From: Actinoplanes sp. L3-i22
Lineage (GTDB): Bacteria > Actinomycetota > Actinomycetes > Mycobacteriales > Micromonosporaceae
Assembly (NCBI RefSeq): GCF_019704555.1
Contig: NZ_AP024745.1
Coordinates: 10,777,501-10,841,500 of the forward strand
Direction: 5' to 3'
Length of the DNA stretch: 64,000 nt
Position 1 is the first letter of the stretch; the number at the start of each line of letters is the position of its first letter. Under the pieces are notes generated by a model. The model made no database searches, was not told the origin of the DNA, and saw only the letters and a list, made by a program, of their open reading frames with translations. A program made the translations under genes and the position numbers. Positions 53,272-61,309 of this stretch are shown piece by piece.

Positions 53272-54066
53272 TCAGTCCAGCGCCACCACGGTGTTGCGCA
53301 GCTCGCCGATGCCCTGCACGGTCACCGACACGGTGTCCCCCGGCTCGATCTTGCTGACGCCGGCCGGCGTGCCGGTCAGGATCACGTCGCCGGGCAGCAG
53401 CGTCATCACGTGCGAGACGTAGGACACCAGGGTCGGGATGTCGAAGACCATGTCCTTGGTCCGGCCGATCTGCCGGACCTCCATGTTCTGCGCGTTGCGG
53501 CCGACCTCACACCGCACCTCCAGGTCGCTGACGTCGAGGTCGGTCTCGATCCACGGCCCGAGCGGGCAGAACGAGTCGAAGCCCTTGGCCCGGGTCCACT
53601 GCGGATCCTTGCGCTGCAGGTCCCGGGCGGTCACGTCGTTGGCGCAGGTGTAGCCGAAGATCGCCTTCTCGGCGCCGGCCCGGTCGACGCGGCGGGCGCC
53701 GCTGGCGCCGATCACGACGGCGAGCTCGGCCTCCTCCTCGACCTGGGTGGTCACCGACGGGATCCGGATCGCGTCGTTCGGCCCGATCACCGAGGTGGAC
53801 GGCTTGATGAAGATCAGCGGCTCCTTGGGCACCTCGTTGCCCATCTCGGCGGCGTGGTCGGCGTAGTTGCGGCCGACCCCGATCACCTTGCTGGAGAAGA
53901 TCGGCGCGAGCAGGCGCACGTCCGGAAGCGCCCAGCGCTGCCCGGTGAAGGCCACCTGTTCGAACGGGAGGCTGCTGATCTCGGCCACCGTGAGGCCGGA
54001 GGCGCCGTCACCCTCGACGACGCCGAAGGACACTCCCTTGGCATGAACAAAGCGGGCGAAGCGCAC
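53272..54066 (-). CDS. fumarylacetoacetate hydrolase (FAH) family protein
   Basis: 264 residues beginning MRFARFVHAKGVSFG. FAH-fold motifs: VIGVGRNYADHAAEMG, EEEAELAVVIG (metal-binding Glu pair), FGYTCANDVTARDLQ and DVILTGTPAGVSKIEPGD. Members cleave C-C bonds in aromatic-acid breakdown or decarboxylate oxaloacetate. In M. tuberculosis the relative Rv2993c lies next to gltX; gltX is absent at this place here. Confidence 0.92.
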   Translation of the reverse strand: MRFARFVHAKGVSFGVVEGDGASGLTVAEISSLPFEQVAFTGQRWALPDVRLLAPIFSSKVIGVGRNYADHAAEMGNEVPKEPLIFIKPSTSVIGPNDAIRIPSVTTQVEEEAELAVVIGASGARRVDRAGAEKAIFGYTCANDVTARDLQRKDPQWTRAKGFDSFCPLGPWIETDLDVSDLEVRCEVGRNAQNMEVRQIGRTKDMVFDIPTLVSYVSHVMTLLPGDVILTGTPAGVSKIEPGDTVSVTVQGIGELRNTVVALD

Positions 54067-54104
54067 GGGTAAACCCCATCTTCAGAAGGACGGACCCCTG
54101 AAAT

Positions 54105-54347
54105 CTACGCCGGACGGGACGCCGCACCGAGCCGCGGGAACGGCTCCAGGGCGAACACCACCTCGACCGGGACCTCGAAGTACTGACAGATGCGCAACGC
54201 GAGGTGGAGGCTCGGGCTGAACTCGCCCCGCTCCAGGTAGCCGACGGTCTGGTAGTGCACCCCGAGCGCGTCCGCCAGCTGCCGCCGGGAGATGCCCCGC
54301 TCGGCGCGCAGCATCGCGATCCGGTTGTACGTGATCTCGCTCGCCAT
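54105..54347 (-). CDS. small XRE-type helix-turn-helix regulator
   Basis: 80 residues from an ATG overlapping the permease stop (TGATG). The whole protein is a Cro/CI-type HTH: MLRAERGISRRQLADALGV (helices 1-2), then HYQTVGYLERGEFSPSLHLAL (recognition helix and next helix). Such YozG-like regulators are often last in ABC exporter operons. It may control its own operon through the palindrome at 56128-56143. Confidence 0.85.
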   Translation of the reverse strand: MASEITYNRIAMLRAERGISRRQLADALGVHYQTVGYLERGEFSPSLHLALRICQYFEVPVEVVFALEPFPRLGAASRPA

Positions 54348-55186
54348 CAGCGCCCCACTCGGGACAGCGCCCGCTCCCGCCGGGCCTCGACGGCCGAGCC
54401 GGACTCGCGGGCCGCCATCCGCCGCAGCAGCACCGGGGCCAGCAGCAGCCCGACGACCGCCCAGCCGGCCAGCACCCCGAACGTCTCCAGGTGCCGCCAG
54501 GAGTGCCCGATCTCCACCGCGGCCAGGGAATCGGGCAGGAAGACCGAACGCATGCCCAACCCTAGCCAGTACATCGGCAGGACCTGGGCCAGGCCCTGCA
54601 GCCAGCCGGGGAAGTCGCTGATCGGATAGAAGATGCCGGAGATCGCGATGGTGCCGAAGATCGGCAGCACCACCAGGGCCATGTTGCGCGGGTCGTCGAA
54701 GAGCGAGCCGATCGCCGCGCCCAGCGGCAGGGTGGCCGCGAAGCCGATCGGGATCAGCCAGGCCAGGGTCAGCCAGCCGCCGCCGTCCACCGACAGGCCG
54801 TCCACCAGGAACAGGCCGGGGATCAGCTGGATCAGGAAGCCGACCAGCGTCATCCCGCCGATCAGCACCACCTTGCCGGCCAGGTAGCTGGTCATCCCGC
54901 TCGGGACGGCCTTGGCCCGCAGCAGCGTGCCGTCCTCCCGGTCCATGATCAGCTGCTGGGCGGTGGTCATCAGGCCGCCCATCGCCATGCCCATGCCGAA
55001 GACGCTGGGCAGGGTGCGGGCGCCGAGCGAGAACGAGGTGCCGGGCACCGTCGCGTTCCGCATGAAGAAGACCGTGCCCAGCAGCAGGACCGCCGGGAAC
55101 AGGTACGACCACAGATCGGTCCCGTTGGTGAGGGTGTGCCGGATCTCGATCCACCCGCGCCGGAACCCCATCTTGATCGGAGTCAT
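54347..55186 (-). CDS. ABC-2 type transporter permease
   Basis: 279 residues with six hydrophobic segments in the ABC-2 pattern: an N-terminal segment SYLFPAVLLLGTVFFM, then GGLMTTAQQLIMDREDGTLLRAKAVP (the conserved E/D loop) and four or more further segments ending LAGWAVVGLLLAPVLL. Coupled by ATGA to the ATPase gene. Exported substrate unknown. Confidence 0.9.
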   Translation of the reverse strand: MTPIKMGFRRGWIEIRHTLTNGTDLWSYLFPAVLLLGTVFFMRNATVPGTSFSLGARTLPSVFGMGMAMGGLMTTAQQLIMDREDGTLLRAKAVPSGMTSYLAGKVVLIGGMTLVGFLIQLIPGLFLVDGLSVDGGGWLTLAWLIPIGFAATLPLGAAIGSLFDDPRNMALVVLPIFGTIAISGIFYPISDFPGWLQGLAQVLPMYWLGLGMRSVFLPDSLAAVEIGHSWRHLETFGVLAGWAVVGLLLAPVLLRRMAARESGSAVEARRERALSRVGR

Positions 55187-56112
55187 CGGGTCGCCTCCGC
55201 CTGCTGGACCAGCTTCATGTACGTCTCCTCCAGACTGGACCGGCGCACCTCCAGGTCACCGATGGCCTCGCCGTACTGACGGAAGAGCTCGCGCACATAG
55301 GCCGTGGCATCCGCCGTGGAGTGCACGAACCGCTGCCCGTCCCGGGTCCAGCGGATCTCGGTCTCGCCGGCCACCTGCCGGGACAGCTCGTCGGCCGAGC
55401 CCTCGGCGATGATCCGCCCGCCGGCCAGGATCAGGATCCGGTCGGCGAGTTTCTCCGCCTCGTCCAGGTCGTGCGTGGTGAGCAGGACCGTGGTGTCGGC
55501 CATGTCGGTCAGCTCGTGGATCAGATCGTGGAACTCGCGCCGGGCGGCCGGGTCGAACCCGACCGTCGGCTCGTCCAGGAAGAGCAGCTCGGGACGGCCG
55601 ACGATGCCGATCGCCACGTCCAGCCTGCGGCGCTGGCCGCCGGAGAGCTTGCTCACCCGGGTGCGCCCGGAGTCGGTCAGGCCGACCGCGGCCAGCAGCT
55701 CGTCGACCGGCCAGGGGCGGACGATCCGGTCGGTGGTGAACGGCGCGAAGTGCCGGCCGATGTGCTCCAGCAGCTCACGGACCTGCCACTTGCCGTGGTC
55801 GCGCCAGGACTGCAGGACCACGCCGAGCCGGGCCCGCCAGCGCTCGTTGCCCCGCTCCGGGTCGACGCCGAGCACCCGGACGTGGCCGGCCGAGCGGCGC
55901 CGGAAGCCCTCGAGGATCTCGATCGTGGTGGTCTTGCCGGCACCGTTCGGCCCGAGCAGCGCGATCACCTCGCCGGGCTGCGCCGCGAAGCCGATGCCGT
56001 CCAGCACCTCTTTGGGGCCGTATCGCATCCGCAGGTCACGGACCTCAATGACCGACTCGGCGACCAGCGGCTCGCCGCTGGCGCTCTTCAGTACCGCCTC
56101 CGTCATGTCCAT
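55183..56112 (-). CDS. ABC transporter ATP-binding protein
   Basis: 309 residues of the DrrA/NatA-like exporter type: Walker A GPNGAGKTTT near residue 55, LSGGQRRRLDVAIG signature near 150, Walker B LLFLDEPTVGFD near 172 and the His-loop TTHDLDEAE. A C-terminal extension of about 80 residues is typical of this group. The first gene of a three-gene operon (ATPase, permease, HTH). The start is ATG at 56112. Confidence 0.95.
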   Translation of the reverse strand: MDMTEAVLKSASGEPLVAESVIEVRDLRMRYGPKEVLDGIGFAAQPGEVIALLGPNGAGKTTTIEILEGFRRRSAGHVRVLGVDPERGNERWRARLGVVLQSWRDHGKWQVRELLEHIGRHFAPFTTDRIVRPWPVDELLAAVGLTDSGRTRVSKLSGGQRRRLDVAIGIVGRPELLFLDEPTVGFDPAARREFHDLIHELTDMADTTVLLTTHDLDEAEKLADRILILAGGRIIAEGSADELSRQVAGETEIRWTRDGQRFVHSTADATAYVRELFRQYGEAIGDLEVRRSSLEETYMKLVQQAEATR

Positions 56113-56127
56113 CAGGCTATCAAAGCT

Positions 56128-56143
56128 GTAGTAGATGTACTAC
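56128..56143. promoter_or_regulatory. palindromic operator of the ABC-HTH operon
   Basis: GTAGTA and TACTAC are separated by GATG, 16 bases before the ATPase start codon and within the likely promoter. It is a plausible target of the 80-residue HTH protein encoded at the end of the operon, or of a GntR-type regulator. Confidence 0.5.
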
Positions 56144-56153
56144 ATTGCTGAGT

Positions 56154-56333
56154 ATGGCTTCTGTCGTTGTCCTGACGCTGGGTCTCGGGCCCCGGCTGGG
56201 GTTCGCGCTGCCCGGCGCACCCGGGCTCGGCTGGCCGCCGGCACGCCGGAACCAGCCCATATCAGAAGAAAACGAAAGCGACGCACCGGTCGCGCCGAAA
56301 GAACACGCCGTGGCGGACCTCATTCGCGCCTAA
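56154..56333 (+). CDS. possible small protein, 59 aa
   Basis: An ATG at 56154 opens 59 codons: a hydrophobic start (MASVVVLTLGLGPRLGF), then Pro/Gly and a polar tail with EENESD. Codon positions show weaker G/C preference in the last third. No ribosome site is clear. It is divergent from the ABC operon and might be spurious. Confidence 0.3.
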   Translation: MASVVVLTLGLGPRLGFALPGAPGLGWPPARRNQPISEENESDAPVAPKEHAVADLIRA

Positions 56334-56374
56334 CGGTGATCGTGTTGATCGCTTCGGCTAGATACATTGGTGCG

Positions 56375-57316
56375 ATGGGGATCAAGCAGGTGAGGGCACT
56401 CACCACCACGCTGCCCTCGGCTACCTGGACACCCCTCGCCCGGGCGCACGCCGAGCGTGCCGACCAGATGACCGCGGGCCACCGCGCCCGCCGGGCGACG
56501 GGTGAGAAACACGCCATCGAGGATTTCCTCTACGACTACTACAACACCCGCCCGGCGATGCTGCGCCGCTGGCATCCGGGCGTCGGCGCCGGCCTGACCC
56601 CGGCCCCCGACGGCCTGGCCGAGCACGCCGGGTGGAAGTTCTACGCGACCTACGAGGACGACGTCGTCGCCCTCGACCTGGACGCGTTCGTGCACGCCCG
56701 GGGCGAGAGCGTGCGGTACATCCACGGCCTGCTCACCGCGACCGCGTCGCGCCCGGTCTTCTCCGGGTGCTTCGGCCTGCACGAGTGGGCGATGGTCTAC
56801 CGCGACCCGGAGCACCGGCATCAGCTGCCGCTGCGCCTGGGCCAGTCGGAGACCGACAAGGTGGTCGAGCAGCACACCATCCGCTGCACGCACTTCGACG
56901 CGTTCCGGTTCTTCACGCCGGAGGCGGTCGGTCTCAACCGGCTGCAGCCCACCCGGGCCACCCAGGTCGACCTGGATCAGCCGGGCTGCCTGCACGCGGC
57001 GATGGATGTCCACAAGTGGGCGCAGAAGCTGGGGCCGGCCGTCCCGGGCGCGCTGGCGCTGGACTGTTTCGCCCTGGCCGGCGAGATCCGCCTGCTGGAC
57101 ATGCAGGCGAGTCCGTACGATCTGACCTCCTACGGGCATCCCCCGGTGAAGATCGAGACCCCGGACGGCAAGGCGGAGTACGTGGGCCGGCAGCGCGAGC
57201 TGGCCCGCCGGGCGGCCGGGCTGCGCAGCCGCCTGATCCGGGTCTGCGAGGCGCTTCTCGGGCCGGAGGGCGCCGCCCGCAATCGCGAGGCGGTCGCCCC
57301 TTACAACCACCGTTGA
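56375..57316 (+). CDS. conserved actinobacterial protein (often annotated 3-methyladenine DNA glycosylase)
   Basis: 313 residues beginning MGIKQVRALTTTLPSATW. The conserved blocks GEKHAIEDFLYDYYNTRPAML, RRWHPGVGAG, GLHEWAMVYR, HFDAFRFFTPEAVGLN and DLDQPGCLHAAMDVHKWA are those of a family common in actinobacteria that databases label 3-methyladenine DNA glycosylase. I see no helix-hairpin-helix or catalytic Asp pattern to confirm that reaction. Alternative starts up to 56135 are possible. Confidence 0.7.
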   Translation: MGIKQVRALTTTLPSATWTPLARAHAERADQMTAGHRARRATGEKHAIEDFLYDYYNTRPAMLRRWHPGVGAGLTPAPDGLAEHAGWKFYATYEDDVVALDLDAFVHARGESVRYIHGLLTATASRPVFSGCFGLHEWAMVYRDPEHRHQLPLRLGQSETDKVVEQHTIRCTHFDAFRFFTPEAVGLNRLQPTRATQVDLDQPGCLHAAMDVHKWAQKLGPAVPGALALDCFALAGEIRLLDMQASPYDLTSYGHPPVKIETPDGKAEYVGRQRELARRAAGLRSRLIRVCEALLGPEGAARNREAVAPYNHR

Positions 57317-57414
57317 CCGGATTCAGCCAGAAACGCCGGAATCCGCTCTCCCGGGCCGCCGCCCACACAAGCGGCCGCCGCCCACACAAACGGCCGCCGC
57401 GGACGGCAGCCGGG

Positions 57415-58158
57415 TCAGTCGGTCAACAGGTGGCGGCGCATCGCGGCGATCTCGGTCCCGGTGAGGCCGGTCTCGCGGACGTAGTTCTCCACCGACCCGT
57501 GCAGCGCGCGCAGGTCGGCCAGGAAGAGCAGCATCGCGGCCGGCGGCGAGTCGAACATGTGCTCGTTGCCGCGCACCGCCTCGGGATCGGTCCGCAGCAG
57601 GTATTCGGTGAGCGGCGCCATCGCCTCGGTGGTCAGCGCGTAGTCCGCGGCGATGTCCGCGTCGTCGACCCCGAGCAGGGACAGCGTCAGCGCGCAGACC
57701 GTGCCGGTCCGGTCCTTGCCGGCCATGCAGTGCACCACCACCGGGGCGGCCGCCGGGTCGGCGATCAGGCGCAGCGAGTCGCGGATGCTCTCCCAGCCGT
57801 CCTCGGCGAAGTTCAGGTACCGATCGGCGAGCCAGCGCTCGTGCACCGTCCCCTCCGGATGGCCGACCTGCTCCCAGTCGACGTGCTGGAGGGTGAGGTT
57901 GCGGTAGTCCAGCCCGTACCGCTCGTGGACGCGGCCGAACTTCTCCACCTCGAACGGGCGGCGCAGGTCGATCACGGTCCGGATGCCCAGGGCGGTGAAG
58001 GCGGCGGTGTCCGCCTCGTCGATCCGGTGCAGCGAGTCGGCCCGGAAGAGCCGGCGCCAGCGCACCTGACGGCCGTCGAGGCCGGGGTATCCCCCGACGT
58101 CGCGGAAGTTGTAGGTGGCGGAGAACCCGAGATTTCGCGAGTAAGATTCGGCAACCAC
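57415..58158 (-). CDS. tyrosine-protein phosphatase
   Basis: 247 residues from a GTG. The PTP loop VVHCMAGKDRTG (HCx5R) lies near residue 142 and is intact. NFRDVGGYPGLDGRQVRWRRLFRADSL at the start and IDLRRPFEVEKFG are typical of the Tyr/Ser phosphatase group that includes M. tuberculosis PtpB. Divergent from the cimA leader by about 110 bases. Contrast with the Cys-less phosphatase-like gene at 38744. Confidence 0.9.
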   Translation of the reverse strand: MVAESYSRNLGFSATYNFRDVGGYPGLDGRQVRWRRLFRADSLHRIDEADTAAFTALGIRTVIDLRRPFEVEKFGRVHERYGLDYRNLTLQHVDWEQVGHPEGTVHERWLADRYLNFAEDGWESIRDSLRLIADPAAAPVVVHCMAGKDRTGTVCALTLSLLGVDDADIAADYALTTEAMAPLTEYLLRTDPEAVRGNEHMFDSPPAAMLLFLADLRALHGSVENYVRETGLTGTEIAAMRRHLLTD

Positions 58159-58271
58159 GGCTCCAACCTATCCCCGCGACCGATCGGCGGGGATCGACGG
58201 ACCCGGGTGACATCGGACTCAGACCCGTCCCAGCTTGTGGATTTGTCGTCCCACCCACCACAGAGCGTGGC

Positions 58272-58316
58272 ATGCTTCGAATCGTGACCCACCTCGTGCT
58301 GATTATTCGCACCTAG
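58272..58316 (+). CDS. cimA leader peptide, branched-chain amino acid rich
   Basis: 14 codons: MLRIVTHLVLIIRT then TAG. Eight of the fourteen residues are Leu, Ile or Val, including the run LVLII. It lies upstream of a terminator hairpin and of cimA, the layout of ribosome-mediated attenuation (leuA and ilvB leaders in actinobacteria). No strong ribosome site is seen. Confidence 0.75.
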   Translation: MLRIVTHLVLIIRT

Positions 58317-58375
58317 CGCGCCGGCTGACGATTTCGCCGACGCGCAGACCTCCCGCATCCGCGGGGGGTCTTTTT
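58317..58375 (+). promoter_or_regulatory. transcription attenuator of cimA
   Basis: Two hairpins follow the leader peptide stop. First: CGCGCCGGC (58317-58325) pairs with GCCGACGCG (58336-58344), one mismatch. Second: GACCTCCCGC (58347-58356) pairs with GCGGGGGGTC (58361-58370), ten pairs with one T-G, followed by TTTTTG at 58371. The second is a textbook terminator 38 bases before the cimA ATG. Confidence 0.8.
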
Positions 58376-58412
58376 GTTGTGGTGTGGGTTGACCGACTGA
58401 AAGGACCTCCCG

Positions 58413-59987
58413 ATGGACTATCAGGTGTTCGACACGACGCTGCGCGACGGGGGGCAGCGCGAGGGAATCAGCTACACGGTCGCCGACAAGCTCGCCGTCG
58501 CGCGGTTGCTGGACGAGTTCGGCGTCGGTTTCATCGAGGGCGGCTGGCCGGGCGCCATGCCGAAGGACACCGAGTTCTTCGAACGCGCGAAGACCGAGCT
58601 CGAGCTGAAGAACGCGGTCCTGGTGGCATTCGGGGCGACCCGCAAGGCCAACGTCGACGTGGCCGGGGATCCGCAGGTCAAGGCCCTGCTGGACGCGGGC
58701 ACCCCGGTGGTCTGCGTGGTGGCCAAGTCGGACGTCCGGCACGTGGAGCGGGCGCTGCGCACCACGCCCGAGGAGAACCTGGCGATGGTCCGGGACACGG
58801 TCGAGCACCTGGTCGCGAACGGCCGGCGCGCGTTCGTGGACTGCGAGCACTTCTTCGACGGCTTCCGGTTCGACCCGGCGTACACCTCGTCGGTGGTCAA
58901 GACCGCGATCGACGCCGGCGCCGAGCGCGTGGTCATGTGCGACACCAACGGGGGCATGCTCCCCTCGATGATCACCAAGGCGATCAACGAGGTCGTCGAG
59001 CGCACCGGGGTGAGCGCCGACCGGCTCGGCATCCACTGCCAGAACGACACCGCGTGCGCGGTCGCGAACACCATCGCCGCGGTCGAGGCCGGGGTCGAGC
59101 ACTTCCAGTGCACCGCGAACGGATACGGCGAGCGCCCCGGCAACGCCGACCTGTTCGCCGTGGTCAGCAACCTGCAACTCAAGCTCGGGCGGAAGGTCCT
59201 ACCGGACGGATGCCTGGAGAAGGCGACGCGGGTCTCGTCCGCGCTCGCCGAGATCGCCAATATCGCCCCCGACACCCACCAGGCCTATGTCGGGGCCGCG
59301 GCGTTCGCCCACAAGGCGGGCCTGCACGCGAGTGCGATCAAGGTGGATCCGCTGCTGTACAACCACGTCGACCCGGCGGTTGTCGGCAATGACATGCGGA
59401 TCCTGGTGACCGAGATGGCCGGCCGGGCCAGCATCGAGCTCAAGAGTCGCGAGCTCGGCATCGACCTGGCCGGCCATCCGGACACCCTCTCCACGGTCAC
59501 CCGGAAGGTGAAGGACCTGGAGGCGGGCGGCTGGTCCTTCGAGGCCGCGGACGCCTCGTTCGAGCTGCTGGTGCGGAGTGAGCTCCCGGGCAGCGAGGTC
59601 ACCACGCCGTTCACGCTGGAGTCCTACCGGGTGCTGGTCGAGCACCGTGAGGACGGCAAGGTGATCTCCGAGGCGACCGTCAAGATCCGCGTCAAGGGCG
59701 AGCGGGTGATCGCCACCGCCGAGGGCAACGGCCCGGTCAACGCCCTCGACGAGGCGCTGCGCGGGGCGCTCTCCAACCACTACCCGGCGCTGAAGTCGTT
59801 CGAGCTGACCGACTTCAAGGTCCGGATCCTGGAAGGCACCCACGGCACCAACGCGATCACCCGCGTCCTGCTGGAGACCGGTGACCACCAGCGCGAGTGG
59901 ACCACGGTCGGCGTGCACGAGAACATCGTCGAGGCCAGCTGGACCGCGCTGGTCGACGCGCTCACCTACGGCTTGAGCAAGAGCTGA
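58413..59987 (+). CDS. cimA: (R)-citramalate synthase
   Basis: Condenses pyruvate and acetyl-CoA to citramalate, giving 2-oxobutyrate for isoleucine without threonine. 524 residues: MDYQVFDTTLRDGGQREGISYTV, FIEGGWPGAMPKD, CDTNGGMLPSMI, GIHCQNDTACAVANT and the HAGLHASAI catalytic block (KAGLHASAIKVD), followed by the C-terminal LeuA allosteric domain from about residue 390. The GGAGAT-free start has AAAGGA upstream. The last 22 bases overlap the convergent thrS-like gene. Expression is probably set by the upstream attenuator. Confidence 0.95.
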   Translation: MDYQVFDTTLRDGGQREGISYTVADKLAVARLLDEFGVGFIEGGWPGAMPKDTEFFERAKTELELKNAVLVAFGATRKANVDVAGDPQVKALLDAGTPVVCVVAKSDVRHVERALRTTPEENLAMVRDTVEHLVANGRRAFVDCEHFFDGFRFDPAYTSSVVKTAIDAGAERVVMCDTNGGMLPSMITKAINEVVERTGVSADRLGIHCQNDTACAVANTIAAVEAGVEHFQCTANGYGERPGNADLFAVVSNLQLKLGRKVLPDGCLEKATRVSSALAEIANIAPDTHQAYVGAAAFAHKAGLHASAIKVDPLLYNHVDPAVVGNDMRILVTEMAGRASIELKSRELGIDLAGHPDTLSTVTRKVKDLEAGGWSFEAADASFELLVRSELPGSEVTTPFTLESYRVLVEHREDGKVISEATVKIRVKGERVIATAEGNGPVNALDEALRGALSNHYPALKSFELTDFKVRILEGTHGTNAITRVLLETGDHQREWTTVGVHENIVEASWTALVDALTYGLSKS

Positions 59988-61168
59988 TCAGGTAGTCGGG
60001 CGGCGGCGACCGCGCTGATCAGTGCGATCGCCTCCGCCCCCGGCATCGGGTCCAGCTGCCGCCCGTCCCGCAGCCGCAGCGAAACCAGGCCCTCGGCGGC
60101 CTCTCGGGCGCCGATCACCGCGACGTAGGGCACCTTGGACGCAGCCCGGATCCGCGCCCCGAGCGAGCCGTCGTGATGTTCGGAAACCCGCAGCCCCGCG
60201 GCGACGGCGTCCCGGGCGAACGACGAGTCGACGCCGAGGGGCATGACGGCCAGTTGGATCGGGGCGTACCAGACCGGGAACGCGCCGCCGTGCTCCTCGA
60301 TGAGCTGGCCGAACAGGCGCTCCATCGACCCGGCCAGACTCCGGTGGACCATCACCGGGCGGGCCTTGGCGCCGGACGCGTCGATGTACGACAGATCGAA
60401 CCGCTCCGGCTGGTGGAAGTCGATCTGGACGGTGGCGATGGTCCACTCCCGGCCGGCCGCGTCCACGACCTGCACGTCGATCTTGGGACCGTAGAACGCG
60501 GCTTCGCCGGCCTTCACCTCGTACCCAATCCGCTCTGCAGAAAGCGCGCCCCGCAGCAAGGCCTCGCCGGCCGCCCAGGTCTCCTCCCGCCCACCGTATT
60601 TCTTTCCCGGCCCGCGCAGCGAGAGCTGGAAGCTCGCCGGCCGCAGGCCGAGCGCGGCGTGGGCCTCCCGCATCAGCCGCAGCACCCCGGCGACCTCGTC
60701 GGCGGCCTGCTCGGGCGCGCAGAAGACGTGCGAGTCGTTGAGCGCGATCGACCGCACCCGGGACAGGCCGCCGAGCACGCCGGACCGCTCCTGGCGGAAC
60801 ATCTGGCCCAGCTCGGCGATCCGCACCGGCAGATCCCGGTACGACCGTTGCCGCGCCCGGAAGATCAGCGCGTGATGCGGGCACATGCTGGGCCGCAGCA
60901 TCAGCTCGTCCGCACCGACCGGCATCGGCGGGAACATGTCGCCGGCGAAGTTCGCCAGGTGCCCGGAGAGCTCGAACATCTGCCGTTTGCCCAGCACCGG
61001 CGAGTACACGTGCTGGTAGCCGTGGCGGCGCTCGAGGTCGTGCAGGTAGTTCTCCACCTCGCGGCGCGCGGCGGCGCCGGCCGGGAGCCAGAACGGCAGG
61101 CCGGCGCCGATCAGCGGGTCGGAGTCGAAGAGGTCGAGCTCGCGGCCGAGTCTGCGGTGGTCGATCAT
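59966..61168 (-). CDS. thrS: short threonyl-tRNA synthetase (no TGS or editing domain)
   Basis: 400 residues versus about 640-690 for bacterial ThrRS. The N-terminal TGS and editing domains are absent. The catalytic core begins DHRRLGRELDLFDSDPLIGAG. Motif 2 region MLRPSMCPHHALIFR supplies the zinc Cys, DSHVFC the first zinc His and VMVHRSLAGSMERL the second. GSGVLGGLSRVR-like RSGVLGGLSRVR and the anticodon domain follow. It may be a second, starvation- or inhibitor-related ThrRS. GAAGGAGA lies upstream of the ATG. Upstream is a Thr-codon attenuator. Confidence 0.9.
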   Translation of the reverse strand: MIDHRRLGRELDLFDSDPLIGAGLPFWLPAGAAARREVENYLHDLERRHGYQHVYSPVLGKRQMFELSGHLANFAGDMFPPMPVGADELMLRPSMCPHHALIFRARQRSYRDLPVRIAELGQMFRQERSGVLGGLSRVRSIALNDSHVFCAPEQAADEVAGVLRLMREAHAALGLRPASFQLSLRGPGKKYGGREETWAAGEALLRGALSAERIGYEVKAGEAAFYGPKIDVQVVDAAGREWTIATVQIDFHQPERFDLSYIDASGAKARPVMVHRSLAGSMERLFGQLIEEHGGAFPVWYAPIQLAVMPLGVDSSFARDAVAAGLRVSEHHDGSLGARIRAASKVPYVAVIGAREAAEGLVSLRLRDGRQLDPMPGAEAIALISAVAAARLPDQLLLKP

Positions 61169-61205
61169 GACGGGTCTCCTTCGAGAGAGGGCAACCCGCG
61201 GCCAC

Positions 61206-61275
61206 GAAACAGGCCCCGGGCGATTGCCCGAGGCCAGAGTCGTCAGCGCGACTCGACGCCGGGAGGTCCCGGCGT
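61206..61275 (-). promoter_or_regulatory. threonine attenuator of the short thrS
   Basis: Read on the minus strand three hairpins follow the Thr codons: ACGCCGGG/CCCGGCGT (61256-61275), GAGTCG/CGACTC (61237-61254) and the terminator GGCCTCGGGC/GCCCGGGGCC (61212-61235, ten pairs with one T-G) followed by TGTTTCG. The first hairpin overlaps the leader codons right after the Thr triplet, so a stalled ribosome would disturb it. Confidence 0.7.
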
Positions 61276-61299
61276 GGTCGTCATCGCGCTGCTGTACAT
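61243..61299 (-). CDS. thrS leader peptide with three Thr codons
   Basis: 18 codons: MYSSAMTTTPGPPGVESR, then TGA, from an ATG with AAGGT nine bases upstream. A shorter start at the second Met gives MTTTP. Three consecutive ACG/ACC codons precede the hairpins and terminator before thrS. It lies 10 bases after the GNAT gene stop, so the attenuator may also be reached by read-through. Confidence 0.65.
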   Translation of the reverse strand: MYSSAMTTTPGPPGVESR

Positions 61300-61309
61300 G
61301 TCGCCGACC

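Noticed and set aside
58231..58260. DnaA-box-like TTGTGGATT before the cimA leader
   Set aside because: Several mismatches to the 9-base consensus and no second box.
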